Assembly (NCBI GenBank): GCA_050743125.1
Contig: JBOGEB010000209.1
Location: forward strand, 1-7,045
Direction: 5' to 3'
DNA: 7,045 nucleotides
Source of the DNA: JBOGEB01 sp050743125
GTDB lineage: Bacteria; Actinomycetota; Nitriliruptoria; Euzebyales; Egibacteraceae
Below, piece by piece: positions 1 through 6,107 of the stretch (position 1 is its first letter; every line of letters starts with the position of its first letter). The position numbers and the translations under genes were made by a program. Under the pieces are notes generated by a model. The model ran no database searches. It had not been told where the DNA came from and was given only the letters and a program-made list of their open reading frames with translations.

Positions 1-429
1 GATCAGCCGCGGTGCGTTGGGCAGCGGTCGGCCCGCATGGCCCCGTAGCACGTTGCCCAGCGCGTCCGTGGCCAGCTCCATGACCAGCACCACGGCGCCG
101 TCGAGGTGAGGAGATCCCGGGTCGTCGACCGTGAGCGTCTCGAACAGGTGAATCAGCCGAGAATGTGTGAGCCGCTCGTGGAGCGCCACCTCACGCCGGG
201 CCGTATCCGCGAGATGGCCCAGCTGGCGCGGCGTCAAGGTACCCGTCGGGAGAAACTTCAGGGCCACCCGGTCCGGCGCCCCGTCCTCCGGCGCCGCCCC
301 GATCACCCGCCGTGCCTCGTACACGCTGCCCCAGCTCCCGGTCGCGATCGGTCTGCTGACCTGCCAGCCTCCGACCTGGTAGCCAACCGGTACGGAGACC
401 GCCCAGCCGTCGGTCCCCCGCCCGTTCAA
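1..429 (-). CDS. Serine/threonine protein kinase, N-terminal part (cut by window edge)
   Basis: The minus strand encodes 143 residues of a Hanks-type Ser/Thr kinase catalytic domain, which transfers phosphate from ATP to protein Ser/Thr. Visible are a glycine-rich loop (ATGSWGSVYEA, residues 29-39), the ATP-binding lysine in VALKFLP (K58), a probable helix-C glutamate in ARREVALHERL (E80) and a hinge-like VLVMELA. The catalytic HRD and DFG segments lie beyond the edge, so neither activity nor any C-terminal sensor domain can be judged. The start is a TTG at 429-427 preceded by GGAGG (438-434) with 4 bases spacing. No ATG or GTG occurs in frame for about 80 bases upstream. The gene begins directly beside a truncated carboxypeptidase read the other way, so its original upstream region may have been lost or replaced. 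The kinase identity is secure; the exact start is less so. Confidence 0.85.
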   Translation of the reverse strand, partial: MNGRGTDGWAVSVPVGYQVGGWQVSRPIATGSWGSVYEARRVIGAAPEDGAPDRVALKFLPTGTLTPRQLGHLADTARREVALHERLTHSRLIHLFETLTVDDPGSPHLDGAVVLVMELATDALGNVLRGHAGRPLPNAPRLI

Positions 430-433
430 GGCC

Positions 434-438
434 CCTCC
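434..438 (-). promoter_or_regulatory. Shine-Dalgarno of the kinase
   Basis: On the minus strand GGAGG stands 4 bases before a TTG codon that opens the kinase frame. It is the main argument for a TTG start here, because no other usable start codon lies nearby in frame. Confidence 0.5.
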
Positions 439-450
439 AAGTTTCGGTGA

Positions 451-1152
451 CCGCTCTTCGATCTTGTGCTCGTCAACCCCGACGGCCGCGCCTACGTGGA
501 GGCGCTGACGGGTGACGTGTGGTGGCGGAAGAACCGCCGGCCTACGGGCGCCTGCGCGGGGATCGACATCAATCGCAACTACGATTTCCTCTGGTCGAGC
601 GGCATCGGCACGAGCCCTGATCCGTGCGACTACCAGATCTTCAAGGGCACTTCGGCGTTCTCCGAGTCCGAGACGCGCAATGTCCGCGCTCTGCTGGACA
701 TGTACCCGAACATCCGCTGCCTCGTCGATGTCCACTCCTACTCGGAGGACATCCTCTACCCGTGGGGCGACGACAACCAGACGACCGCTTCTTCGCTGAG
801 CTTCCCAAACCCGATCTACGACGGGCTGCGCGGCACGTCGGCCGACGCCGTCTACCGTGAATACATCCCACAGTCGGATCTCGACTGGCACCAAGCGGTG
901 GGCGACTCCGTCAGCCAGGCGATCCAGGCGGTCCGGGGCACCTCCGACAGCTATTGCTACAGCCGAGCCTTTGCCGACCCGAGCCTTCCCAAGGTCCTCG
1001 GCATCACCCTGGAGACCGGGAAGGAGTTCCAGCCGCCATACTCCGAGGCCCTCGAGATCATCAAGGAGGTCTCGGCCGGTTCGGTCCAGGGCTGCCTGTC
1101 CACCATCGCCATCGTGCACGAGGCCGCTCAGACCACGTACGCGGCTCCGTGA
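451..1152 (+). pseudogene. M14 zinc carboxypeptidase, N-terminally truncated
   Basis: The frame encodes the C-terminal part of a metallocarboxypeptidase of the M14 (carboxypeptidase A/T) family, secreted enzymes that remove C-terminal residues from peptides. Counting from the GTG at 466, recognisable elements are NPDGR, WWRKN (R21, substrate-binding), GIDINRNYDFLW (N36-R37, binding of the terminal carboxylate), VDVHSYS (H90, third zinc ligand), SYCYS (tyrosine region) and GITLETG (E183, the catalytic glutamate). The earlier half, with the HxxE motif that supplies the first two zinc ligands, plus any signal peptide and propeptide, is absent. An in-frame TGA at 448-450 closes the frame and homology-like sequence begins right after it. 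The remaining 228 residues could not bind zinc properly, so this is most likely a deletion remnant. No convincing ribosome-binding site precedes the GTG. The frame itself is intact with actinomycete codon use, so the loss may be recent. Confidence 0.85.
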
Positions 1153-1158
1153 GCCCGG

Positions 1159-1374
1159 CTACCCCGGCTCGTCGTCGCCGAGCAGGTGCGCGGGCGGCGG
1201 AGGGATGTCGCTCGTACGCAGGTTCCGTGGGACAGCGCCGGCGCCGTCGTCGGGGCAGGTCGGCTCCCACGGGTGGAGGTCACGCCGGCAGACGGGGCAG
1301 GAGCGCAGATCGAGGTCGAGCTCCAGGCCGCTGCCGCCCCCTGGATTTTCGTCACTCTTTCGTAGAAGGCCCAT
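1159..1374 (-). CDS. Small zinc-ribbon-like protein (71 aa)
   Basis: This short ORF starts with ATG 3 bases after the stop of the upstream ATPase gene and lacks its own Shine-Dalgarno, so translational coupling is likely. The centre reads SCPVCRRDLHPWEPTCPDDG: C26 and C29 form a CxxC knuckle, and C40 begins a CPxDG turn like the second knuckle of many zinc ribbons. H34 or an acidic residue would have to serve as fourth ligand if a metal is bound. The rest is polar and disordered-looking, with a Gly/Asp-rich N-terminus and a PPPP stretch near the C-terminus. There is no membrane segment. It ends 6 bases from the oppositely reading carboxypeptidase remnant. The exact family is not recognised. 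The Cys pattern and the tight junction with the ATPase support a real gene. Its role may be to bind nucleic acid or a partner of the ATPase, which is inference. Confidence 0.6.
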   Translation of the reverse strand: MGLLRKSDENPGGGSGLELDLDLRSCPVCRRDLHPWEPTCPDDGAGAVPRNLRTSDIPPPPAHLLGDDEPG

Positions 1375-1377
1375 GCG

Positions 1378-2754
1378 TCAATCGTAGTAGAGCGCCGCCG
1401 GGTCGGTGACCTCGCTGCCTGACCGGGCGACGACGTGGAGCGTGTCCGCGCGCACGTGCGGTGAGTTCGCGAGCACCTTGCGCAGCTGGGAGCGCTCGGC
1501 CTGGCCGTCGACCCCCGTCGCCCAGAACGCCGAGGCCGCGGCGACCGCGTGCGTGCCCCGCAGCGCGAGCACGTCGATGGCGTCGGCTTCTGGCATCGGG
1601 GGCAGCCCCCCGGGCCCCCTCACCGTCGTCGGCCACCAAGGGCCGCAGGTGGCCTGCTCGCGCTCGGCGAGCCAGTCGCGGACGACGGCGGCGAACGCGC
1701 GGTGATGGCTCGCGGCGACGCGGTCCCGGGCGGCGGCGAGCACGCCCGCGCCCCGGCCCAGCTCGAACGCCTCCCGGTTCGGCACCACGACAGAAAGCCA
1801 CAGGCGCAGGAACGGGTCCCGCACCTCGTGGCGCACCCGCTTCGTCCGCCGCGGATCCTCGCCGACCGGGGTCAGCCGCTCGACCAGGCCGAGCGCCTCC
1901 AACGTGCCGAGCGCCTCGCTCGTCGTCGCCGGCGCGAGGCCCGCCCGGTCGCGGATCGCGGTGAACGTCGATGTGCCCAGCGCAACCAGCTCCAGGATCC
2001 GCGCCGCCGCCGACCCGGCCGGAAGCTCCTGCAGCACCACCGTCCCCTCGTCGCCCAGCGGCGCGCCCGGCCCGTCGAGCAGGTCCTCCAGGTTCGTCAG
2101 CGCGTCATGGCGCGGGTCCCACAGCGTGAGGTAGCGCGGCATGCCACCGACCGTGAGGTACGCCTCGAGCCAGGTCTGCGGGTCCTGCCCGCCCACGAGC
2201 AGCCCGGCGTCCCGCCAGCCGAACGGCGCGAGGCGCAGGTGCGCGTCGGCCCGGCCGAACAGCGGCGCGTCGGCGGCGACCAGCTCCTCCATCAGCCCCA
2301 CGTGGCTGCCCGCGAGCACGATCGACAGCCGCGACGCGCCCCGGTGGTCCCAGCGGGCCTGCAGGGTCGACGGCAGCGCCGGGTCGGCCTCGCACAGGTA
2401 AGGGAACTCGTCCAGGACGAGCAGCAGCGGCTCGTCCCGCGCCCGCGCGAGCAGGTAGCCGAACGCCGCGTCCCAGCTCGGCAGGTGCCCGAGGTCGAGC
2501 AGGTCCCCCGGGGCAGGGGGCGCCGCCACGCGGATGCGCTCCTCCAGCCGCCGCAAAGCCTCGATGACCGGCGCCCGCGTTCCGGGCAGGAAGATCGCCC
2601 TTCGATCGGTCATGAAAGGGTGGCTCGCGAAACGGTCGAGCAGCGCGGTCTTGCCCACCCGCCGCCGGCCCGACACGACCACGAGCCCCGGCTGCTCCCC
2701 GCACGCTCGCTCCAGCGCCCGAAGCTCTTGTTCACGGTTCACGAAGTTCGCCAT
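1378..2754 (-). CDS. P-loop ATPase, ATPase_2/DUF234 type (STAND-like)
   Basis: A 458-residue AAA+-like ATPase resembling the archaeal-type ATPase family (ATPase_2) with a C-terminal DUF234-like region. Residues 6-20 form the usual start box (NREQELRALE). The Walker A is SGRRRVGKTALL (K35-T36), the Walker B LLLVLDEFPYL (D115-E116), and LAGSH at 148-151 is a sensor-1-like strand. Residues 246-300 look like a winged helix, and the segment from about 360 matches the DUF234 position. DUF234 has been related to the PD-(D/E)xK nuclease fold. Here AIDVLAL (392-398) is kept, but the next strand (AVAAASAFWA) lacks the E-x-K pair expected there, so nuclease activity is doubtful. The ATG at 2754 is chosen because MANFVNREQE is the standard family beginning. 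An in-frame start 69 bases further up would cross the intergenic region. The gene is followed immediately by the zinc-ribbon gene and reads away from the CHAT gene. Its cellular role is unknown. Confidence 0.88.
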   Translation of the reverse strand: MANFVNREQELRALERACGEQPGLVVVSGRRRVGKTALLDRFASHPFMTDRRAIFLPGTRAPVIEALRRLEERIRVAAPPAPGDLLDLGHLPSWDAAFGYLLARARDEPLLLVLDEFPYLCEADPALPSTLQARWDHRGASRLSIVLAGSHVGLMEELVAADAPLFGRADAHLRLAPFGWRDAGLLVGGQDPQTWLEAYLTVGGMPRYLTLWDPRHDALTNLEDLLDGPGAPLGDEGTVVLQELPAGSAAARILELVALGTSTFTAIRDRAGLAPATTSEALGTLEALGLVERLTPVGEDPRRTKRVRHEVRDPFLRLWLSVVVPNREAFELGRGAGVLAAARDRVAASHHRAFAAVVRDWLAEREQATCGPWWPTTVRGPGGLPPMPEADAIDVLALRGTHAVAAASAFWATGVDGQAERSQLRKVLANSPHVRADTLHVVARSGSEVTDPAALYYD

Positions 2755-2834
2755 GAGCGAAGTATGGCAGAACCGAAGTTTGATTTGTGTGAAGGCCGCG
2801 CGGCGGCCTCGCGTTTGTGGCAAGTTGAAAGGCG
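2755..2834. promoter_or_regulatory. Divergent promoter region between ATPase and CHAT genes
   Basis: Only 80 bases separate two divergent starts, so both promoters must lie here or inside the genes. The stretch is more A/T-rich than its surroundings, notably around 2770-2792. For the ATPase, CATACT (minus strand, 2766-2761) stands about 7 bases before the ATG and no Shine-Dalgarno is visible. This would suit a leaderless transcript, common in actinomycetes, although the hexamer is a weak match. The CHAT gene has GAAAGG (2827-2832) only 2 bases before its ATG, which is unusually close. A perfect inverted repeat lies between them. Confidence 0.5.
2793..2809. repeat. Perfect inverted repeat, possible operator
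   Basis: AGGCCGC, 3 bases (GCG), then GCGGCCT: two 7-base arms with perfect complementarity inside the divergent promoter region. It could be a binding site for a dimeric regulator controlling both genes, or a hairpin in the 5' leader of the CHAT mRNA. In GC-rich DNA short palindromes also arise by chance. Confidence 0.4.
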
Positions 2835-4784
2835 ATGGCGGGGCTGAGCTTCGAGATCGAGATCGGTCCGGGCAGCGACGGCAGCTACCCGGTCACGGCG
2901 CGAGCGCCCGGGGGTGGCGAAGCCGCCGCCATCATGCGCTTGCCGCTGAACGGCCAGGATCTGGAATCCCAGCTCGCCGTCGTCAAGGACGCGGTCCTTG
3001 CCTCCTCGGCGATTCACCGGCGCATTCCCACACCGCCGGAGCGGCCGGTGCAGGAGCTCGGCCGCGACCTGTTCGACGCGCTGGTGACCGGTGACGTGCG
3101 CGTGCTGTTCGGCACCGGCTACCAGCAGGCCCGCCAGCAGGGCATCGACCTGCGGCTGGTGCTGCGGATCCAGCCGCCGGAGCTGGCCCGGCTGCCGTGG
3201 GAGTTCCTGTTCGACGCCGGCCGGGACGACTACCTGAGCCTGCGCTTGCCGCTCGTGCGCTACCCGCAGGTCATGGAGCCACTGCGCCCGCTGAAGGTCA
3301 GCCCGCCGCTGCGGCTCCTGGGCATGGTCGCGCTGCCCAGCGATCGTGGCGCGCTCGATGTCGAGGGGGAGCAGCGGCGGCTGCGCGAGGCCCTTGCCGG
3401 GCTGGAGCGCGAGGGCCGGGTGCAGCTGTCGTGGGTGGCGGGCCAGACCTGGCGTGATCTGCGGGAAGCGATGGACGACGGCTCGTGGCACGTGCTGCAT
3501 TTCATCGGCCACGGCGGCTTTGACCCGGCTACCGATGAGGGCGTGCTCGCGCTGGCCGGCGAGGACGGCGGGGCCAGGCTGCTCGGCGCGACGGACCTGC
3601 GCCTGCTGCTCTGCGACCATCACCCGCTGCGCCTGGTGGTGCTCAACGCCTGCGAGACCGGGCGGGCCAGCAAGTTGGGTGCGTTCTCCAGCACCGCCGG
3701 CGCGCTGATCCGCGGCGGAGTTCCGGCGGTCGTGGCGATGCAGTTCGAGATCAGCGACCGGGCCGCGATCGAGTTCGCGCGGACCTTCTATGAGGGGATC
3801 GCCCGGCAACGGCCGGTGGACGTCAGCGTCATGCGCGCCCGCCGGGCGATGAGCGTTGACCACCACACTCTGGAGTGGGGCACCCCGGTGCTCTACCTGC
3901 GCTCGCCCGACGCGGACATCTTCGACGTTGTCGATGCTGCGGTCGGGCCGCCGGAGTCGGCTCCCCTCAGCGGGCTGCGTGACCAGGGTCTTGCCGCGTT
4001 CTGGAACGAGCGCTGGGACGAGGCGGTCGAGGTCTTCGGGCAGATCCTGGCCCGCCAGCCGGACGACGCCGATGCCCGGGCGAAGCTATTGCACGCCCGC
4101 TACGCCCAGACCTGCGCCGCGGCCGAGGCGAAGGACTGGGATGCGGCGGTCGCCGGCTTCACCGCGGTCCTCGATGCCGATCCGGCGTACCGGGACGCGC
4201 GGCAGCGGCTCGGACAGGCTCGCTGTCAGCAGACGCTGGCCGGGCTGGTAGCCGACCTGCGCAGGCTCTATAAGGCCGAGCAGTGGCGGGCGGTCGTCAG
4301 GGTCGGCGAGCACCTGGCAGGACTTGACCGCAGTGCCGCCGACCCCGACGGGCTGGTGACCGCGGCATGGGCGCACCTCACTGGCTTGCAGCACCGCCCC
4401 GAGATGGTCCAAGTGTTCCACTGCCCCGGAGCGGTGTACGCCGTGACCTTCAGCCCGGACGGCCGCTGGTTGGCCACCGCCAGCGACGATATGACGGCTC
4501 GTATCTGGGACGTCGTCACTGGCCGGGAGCATGTCAAGGTCACCCACGACGGTGGGGTGCCCAGCGTGGCGTTCAGCCCGGACGGCCGCTGGCTGGCCAC
4601 GGCAAGCGACGATATGACGGCTCGTATCTGGGACGTCGTCACCGGCCGGGAGCATGTCAAGGTCGCCCACGACAACTTGGTGAGGAGCGTGGCGTTCAGC
4701 CCGGACGGCCGCTGGCTGGCCACGGCAAGTGGGGACAAGACCGGCCGCGTCTGGGCGCTTCAGGAGGGCGGCCAACAGGCCTAA
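2835..4784 (+). CDS. CHAT caspase-like protease with TPR-like region and WD40 repeats
   Basis: A 649-residue cytoplasmic protein in three parts. Residues 1 to about 95 are a small N-terminal segment. Residues about 95-370 are a CHAT domain, a clan CD cysteine protease fold related to caspases: LPWEFLF (120-126), the histidine motif HFIGHGG (catalytic H226 likely) and LNACETG (nucleophile C273 likely), then GGVPAVVAMQF and GTPVLYLRSP. Both catalytic residues are kept. Residues about 379-500 are helical repeats of TPR type (WNERWDEAVEVFGQILARQP and a second similar unit). Residues 527-645 are three WD40 blades of 41 residues. CHAT proteases usually act on a specific partner after a sensor domain detects a trigger. 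No substrate such as a gasdermin is visible in this window. Three blades are fewer than the seven of a normal closed propeller, suggesting array contraction or assembly with other subunits. TGA at 2826-2828 in frame upstream fixes the ATG at 2835. It is divergent from the ATPase gene. Confidence 0.92.
   Translation: MAGLSFEIEIGPGSDGSYPVTARAPGGGEAAAIMRLPLNGQDLESQLAVVKDAVLASSAIHRRIPTPPERPVQELGRDLFDALVTGDVRVLFGTGYQQARQQGIDLRLVLRIQPPELARLPWEFLFDAGRDDYLSLRLPLVRYPQVMEPLRPLKVSPPLRLLGMVALPSDRGALDVEGEQRRLREALAGLEREGRVQLSWVAGQTWRDLREAMDDGSWHVLHFIGHGGFDPATDEGVLALAGEDGGARLLGATDLRLLLCDHHPLRLVVLNACETGRASKLGAFSSTAGALIRGGVPAVVAMQFEISDRAAIEFARTFYEGIARQRPVDVSVMRARRAMSVDHHTLEWGTPVLYLRSPDADIFDVVDAAVGPPESAPLSGLRDQGLAAFWNERWDEAVEVFGQILARQPDDADARAKLLHARYAQTCAAAEAKDWDAAVAGFTAVLDADPAYRDARQRLGQARCQQTLAGLVADLRRLYKAEQWRAVVRVGEHLAGLDRSAADPDGLVTAAWAHLTGLQHRPEMVQVFHCPGAVYAVTFSPDGRWLATASDDMTARIWDVVTGREHVKVTHDGGVPSVAFSPDGRWLATASDDMTARIWDVVTGREHVKVAHDNLVRSVAFSPDGRWLATASGDKTGRVWALQEGGQQA
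4449..4766 (+). repeat. WD40-coding tandem repeats, 123-base period
   Basis: Three units begin with TTCAGCCCGGACGGCCGCTGG-like sequence at 4449, 4572 and 4695, exactly 123 bases (41 codons) apart; the third is partial. Over the first 102 bases, units 1 and 2 differ at only about five positions. In the next 12 bases, which encode the start of the following blade (GGVP versus NLVR), they differ at eight. This indicates recent duplication or gene conversion with variation focused on a small surface patch. Confidence 0.9.
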
Positions 4785-4847
4785 CGCGGCGCGCCCGGCC
4801 TGGGACTGACATGGGCCGTCGCCCCGTCAAGCCCAGGAGACACGCTC
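4785..4847. other. Short spacer between CHAT and SnoaL-like genes
   Basis: The 63 bases hold no clear terminator: no stem followed by a T-run is seen. AGGAG at 4835-4839 lies 8 bases before the ATG at 4848, a good Shine-Dalgarno for the following gene. Read-through transcription from the CHAT gene is possible. Confidence 0.4.
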
Positions 4848-5218
4848 ATGCCCGCACGGGAGCCTCGAGAGGTGCTGCGCCTTGCCAGCGAGGCGTTCAA
4901 CGCGGGGGACCTCGATGGCCTGGCCGCGCTGTACGAGCCGGAGGCGACGCTGGTGCCGCAGCCCGGCCAGGCGGTGAGCGGCAGCCAGGCGATCCGCGAG
5001 GCGCTACGCGGGTTGCCGTCACGCAAGCGTTCGATGCCAACGTGAAGACGATCGTCCACGGCCCGGATGTGGCGCTTGTGCGCTCGGACTGGACGCTTCA
5101 CGGCGCTGCGCCCGACGGCTGCCCGGTCGAGATGCGCGGGTCAGCCGGGGACGTCGTGCGCCGGCAACCCGACGGGACCTGGCTGTTGGCCATCGACAAC
5201 CCTTGGGGCGCCGCCTGA
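4848..5218 (+). pseudogene. SnoaL-like (NTF2-fold) protein, split by a frameshift
   Basis: Two adjacent frames together give one SnoaL/DUF4440-like protein of about 123 residues, a usual size for this family of small NTF2-fold proteins. The first half starts at ATG 4848 with AGGAG 8 bases before it and reads EVLRLASEAFNAGDLDGLAA, then LYEPEATLVPQPG and IREALRG, ending at a TGA (5043-5045) after an unrelated tail. The second half begins near 5030 in another frame with FDANVKTIVHG, then ALVRSDWTLHG, GDVVRRQPDGTWLL and DNPWGAA, and stops at 5216-5218. The shift lies between about 5010 and 5030 and is equivalent to loss of one base or gain of two. No slippery heptamer is visible, so programmed frameshifting is unlikely; mutation or a sequence error explains it better. 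The family includes enzymes and proteins of unknown function, so no specific role is assigned. Confidence 0.75.
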
Positions 5219-5486
5219 CGCATCGTGCAGCACCACCTCGTGATCAGCGGTCCGCAGCCACCCAACCCAACGAGTGCCCGGCCCGCCGACAGCACAAGCC
5301 GTTCCGGGAACTCGCCCGTATCACAGCGAACACGCGAATTCCGCGTGCGTGGCCAACTCCTGAACGACGAGATCCGCAGTCGGATCAAACTGGCTGGTCA
5401 GCACTAGGACCGTCACGACCTCACTCCGTCGGAGCGCAGACCCCCGCTGCTGTCTGTTAGCCAATCGTCAACAGACAGGTGGGGAG
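5219..5486. other. Region without a recognisable gene
   Basis: Several open frames cross this stretch, including 5225-5407 (+), but none has a ribosome-binding site, a known motif or convincing codon bias. A short piece after the stop at 5405-5407 reads DRHDLTPSERRPPLL, faintly like the start of an IS5-type transposase. It is too short and degenerate to call. The stretch looks like accumulated debris between the frameshifted SnoaL gene and the lower-GC patch. Confidence 0.4.
5450..5478. repeat. Perfect 9-base inverted repeat with 11-base loop
   Basis: CTGTCTGTT, 11 bases, then AACAGACAG. The arms pair perfectly, and the AT content of the arms makes chance less likely than for an all-GC palindrome. 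There is no T-run on either side, so it is not a standard intrinsic terminator. It may be a transposon-related end, a regulator site or an RNA hairpin. Confidence 0.5.
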
Positions 5487-5621
5487 CGTGTCATCGACGG
5501 TGAAGCCGAGCCCGACCCGACATCCGAGCCGCTGCGCGGCTCGTTGTCCGTCCTGCGCCGCAAGTGCGGCAAGGCGCGGTGTCGGCGCCCCGGCGCTGCC
5601 CTCGACGGTCGTCGAGGCTGA
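5487..5621 (+). pseudogene. Possible DUF6788-like fragment
   Basis: One frame reads LRGSLSVLRRKCGKARCRR before running into a TGA at 5619-5621. The pattern R-G-S-L followed by R-x-C-G-K-x-x-C resembles, from memory, the N-terminal part of small DUF6788-type proteins that often sit beside transposases. There is no start codon in frame with a ribosome-binding site, and what should follow the second cysteine is not recognisable, so at most this is a remnant. A hairpin (CCTCGAC, 4 bases, GTCGAGG; 5600-5617) lies in its 3' end. Confidence 0.3.
5600..5617. repeat. 7-base inverted repeat with 4-base loop
   Basis: CCTCGAC-GGTC-GTCGAGG is a compact, GC-rich potential stem-loop. No T-run follows. It may have no function, since such stems occur by chance in high-GC DNA. 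Confidence 0.35.
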
Positions 5622-5693
5622 CACCACGAGAGGGTGGAGCGGATATGCGAGCAGGGTGTGGAGCTGGCGGCACCGGGCCTAGCCGACTCATCT

Positions 5694-6107
5694 TTACGGA
5701 TTGTGTCCATCGCGCGACAATCTACGACTGATGCGATCGAGATACGCTGCCTCTTCGAGCCCTGGCGCCTGGGCCTTTTCATTTTCTAAAAGTCTGTACA
5801 AACGGGCTAGCCCCACTCGTCCTCCTCCGAGCCGGACGATGAGTTTTTGCGCTTTTTCGCTCAGCGTGCGAATAATTACCTGTGATATGCAATAGTCAGC
5901 TTCGTGCCCTGGGGCTAAAGTAATTTCTATTGCTACTCTTTGTACCAAGAGTCTGCGTGCCTTTCGCTTGCCTCCAAGTCTGGCCTTGGCTTCCCTCAAA
6001 AGCCGAGGCCTAGAGCGCCTCACATTCTTGATGACCGTCTTCGCGATGCGCCTGGAGCCCTGAGCCTCAATATAAGGAAGGCTCATCAAGATCACGTGCT
6101 GAGCCAA
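5694..6107 (-). CDS. Hypothetical basic protein (137 aa) in low-GC patch
   Basis: I do not recognise this protein. The frame opens with TTG at 6107 (weak GAGG-like sequence a few bases before it) or an ATG seven codons later, which has no Shine-Dalgarno. It overlaps the end of the truncated RDD ORF by 16 bases, suggesting coupling if both are real. The N-terminal third is rich in Arg and Lys (for example KTVIKNVRRSRPRLLREAK and GGKRKARRLL), a middle part is mixed, and the C-terminus is helical-looking (LARLYRLLENEKAQ, DRISRRLSRDG). No membrane segment is evident. Codon use is unlike the neighbours: TTA occurs twice, with ATA, AGA and many A/T-ending codons, and 5881-5940 has only 25 G/C in 60. 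This indicates foreign origin, or that the ORF is not truly coding. If the host uses bldA, its TTA codons would make translation development-dependent. Confidence 0.4.
   Translation of the reverse strand: MAQHVILMSLPYIEAQGSRRIAKTVIKNVRRSRPRLLREAKARLGGKRKARRLLVQRVAIEITLAPGHEADYCISQVIIRTLSEKAQKLIVRLGGGRVGLARLYRLLENEKAQAPGLEEAAYLDRISRRLSRDGHNP

Noticed and set aside
106..450. Plus-strand ORF of 114 codons
   Set aside because: It is the complement of the kinase gene. The opposite strand shows clear kinase motifs, while this frame gives only Arg/Pro-rich sequence.
1151..1170. Terminator between carboxypeptidase remnant and zinc-ribbon gene
   Set aside because: Only 5-base arms (GAGCC/GGCTC) with no T-run; too weak to call.
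1549..2847. Long plus-strand ORF of 432 codons
   Set aside because: Shadow of the ATPase gene. It is rich in Arg/Gln/Pro without motifs, whereas the minus strand carries Walker A and B.
2739..3866. Long minus-strand ORF of 375 codons
   Set aside because: Antisense to the CHAT domain, where the catalytic motifs are on the plus strand. The His/Gln/Arg-rich composition is typical of a shadow frame in high-GC DNA.
4449..4766. CRISPR array
   Set aside because: The 123-base units are in-frame WD40 codons with no unique spacers.
4086..4775. Minus-strand ORF with internal repeats
   Set aside because: The repeats simply mirror the WD40-coding units on the plus strand.
5005..5045. Programmed frameshift in the SnoaL-like gene
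   Set aside because: No slippery heptamer or downstream structure is apparent, and the family does not normally need one.
5450..5478. Integron attC-like or intrinsic terminator
   Set aside because: The GTT and AAC triplets are in the wrong order for attC core sites, and no T-run follows the stem.
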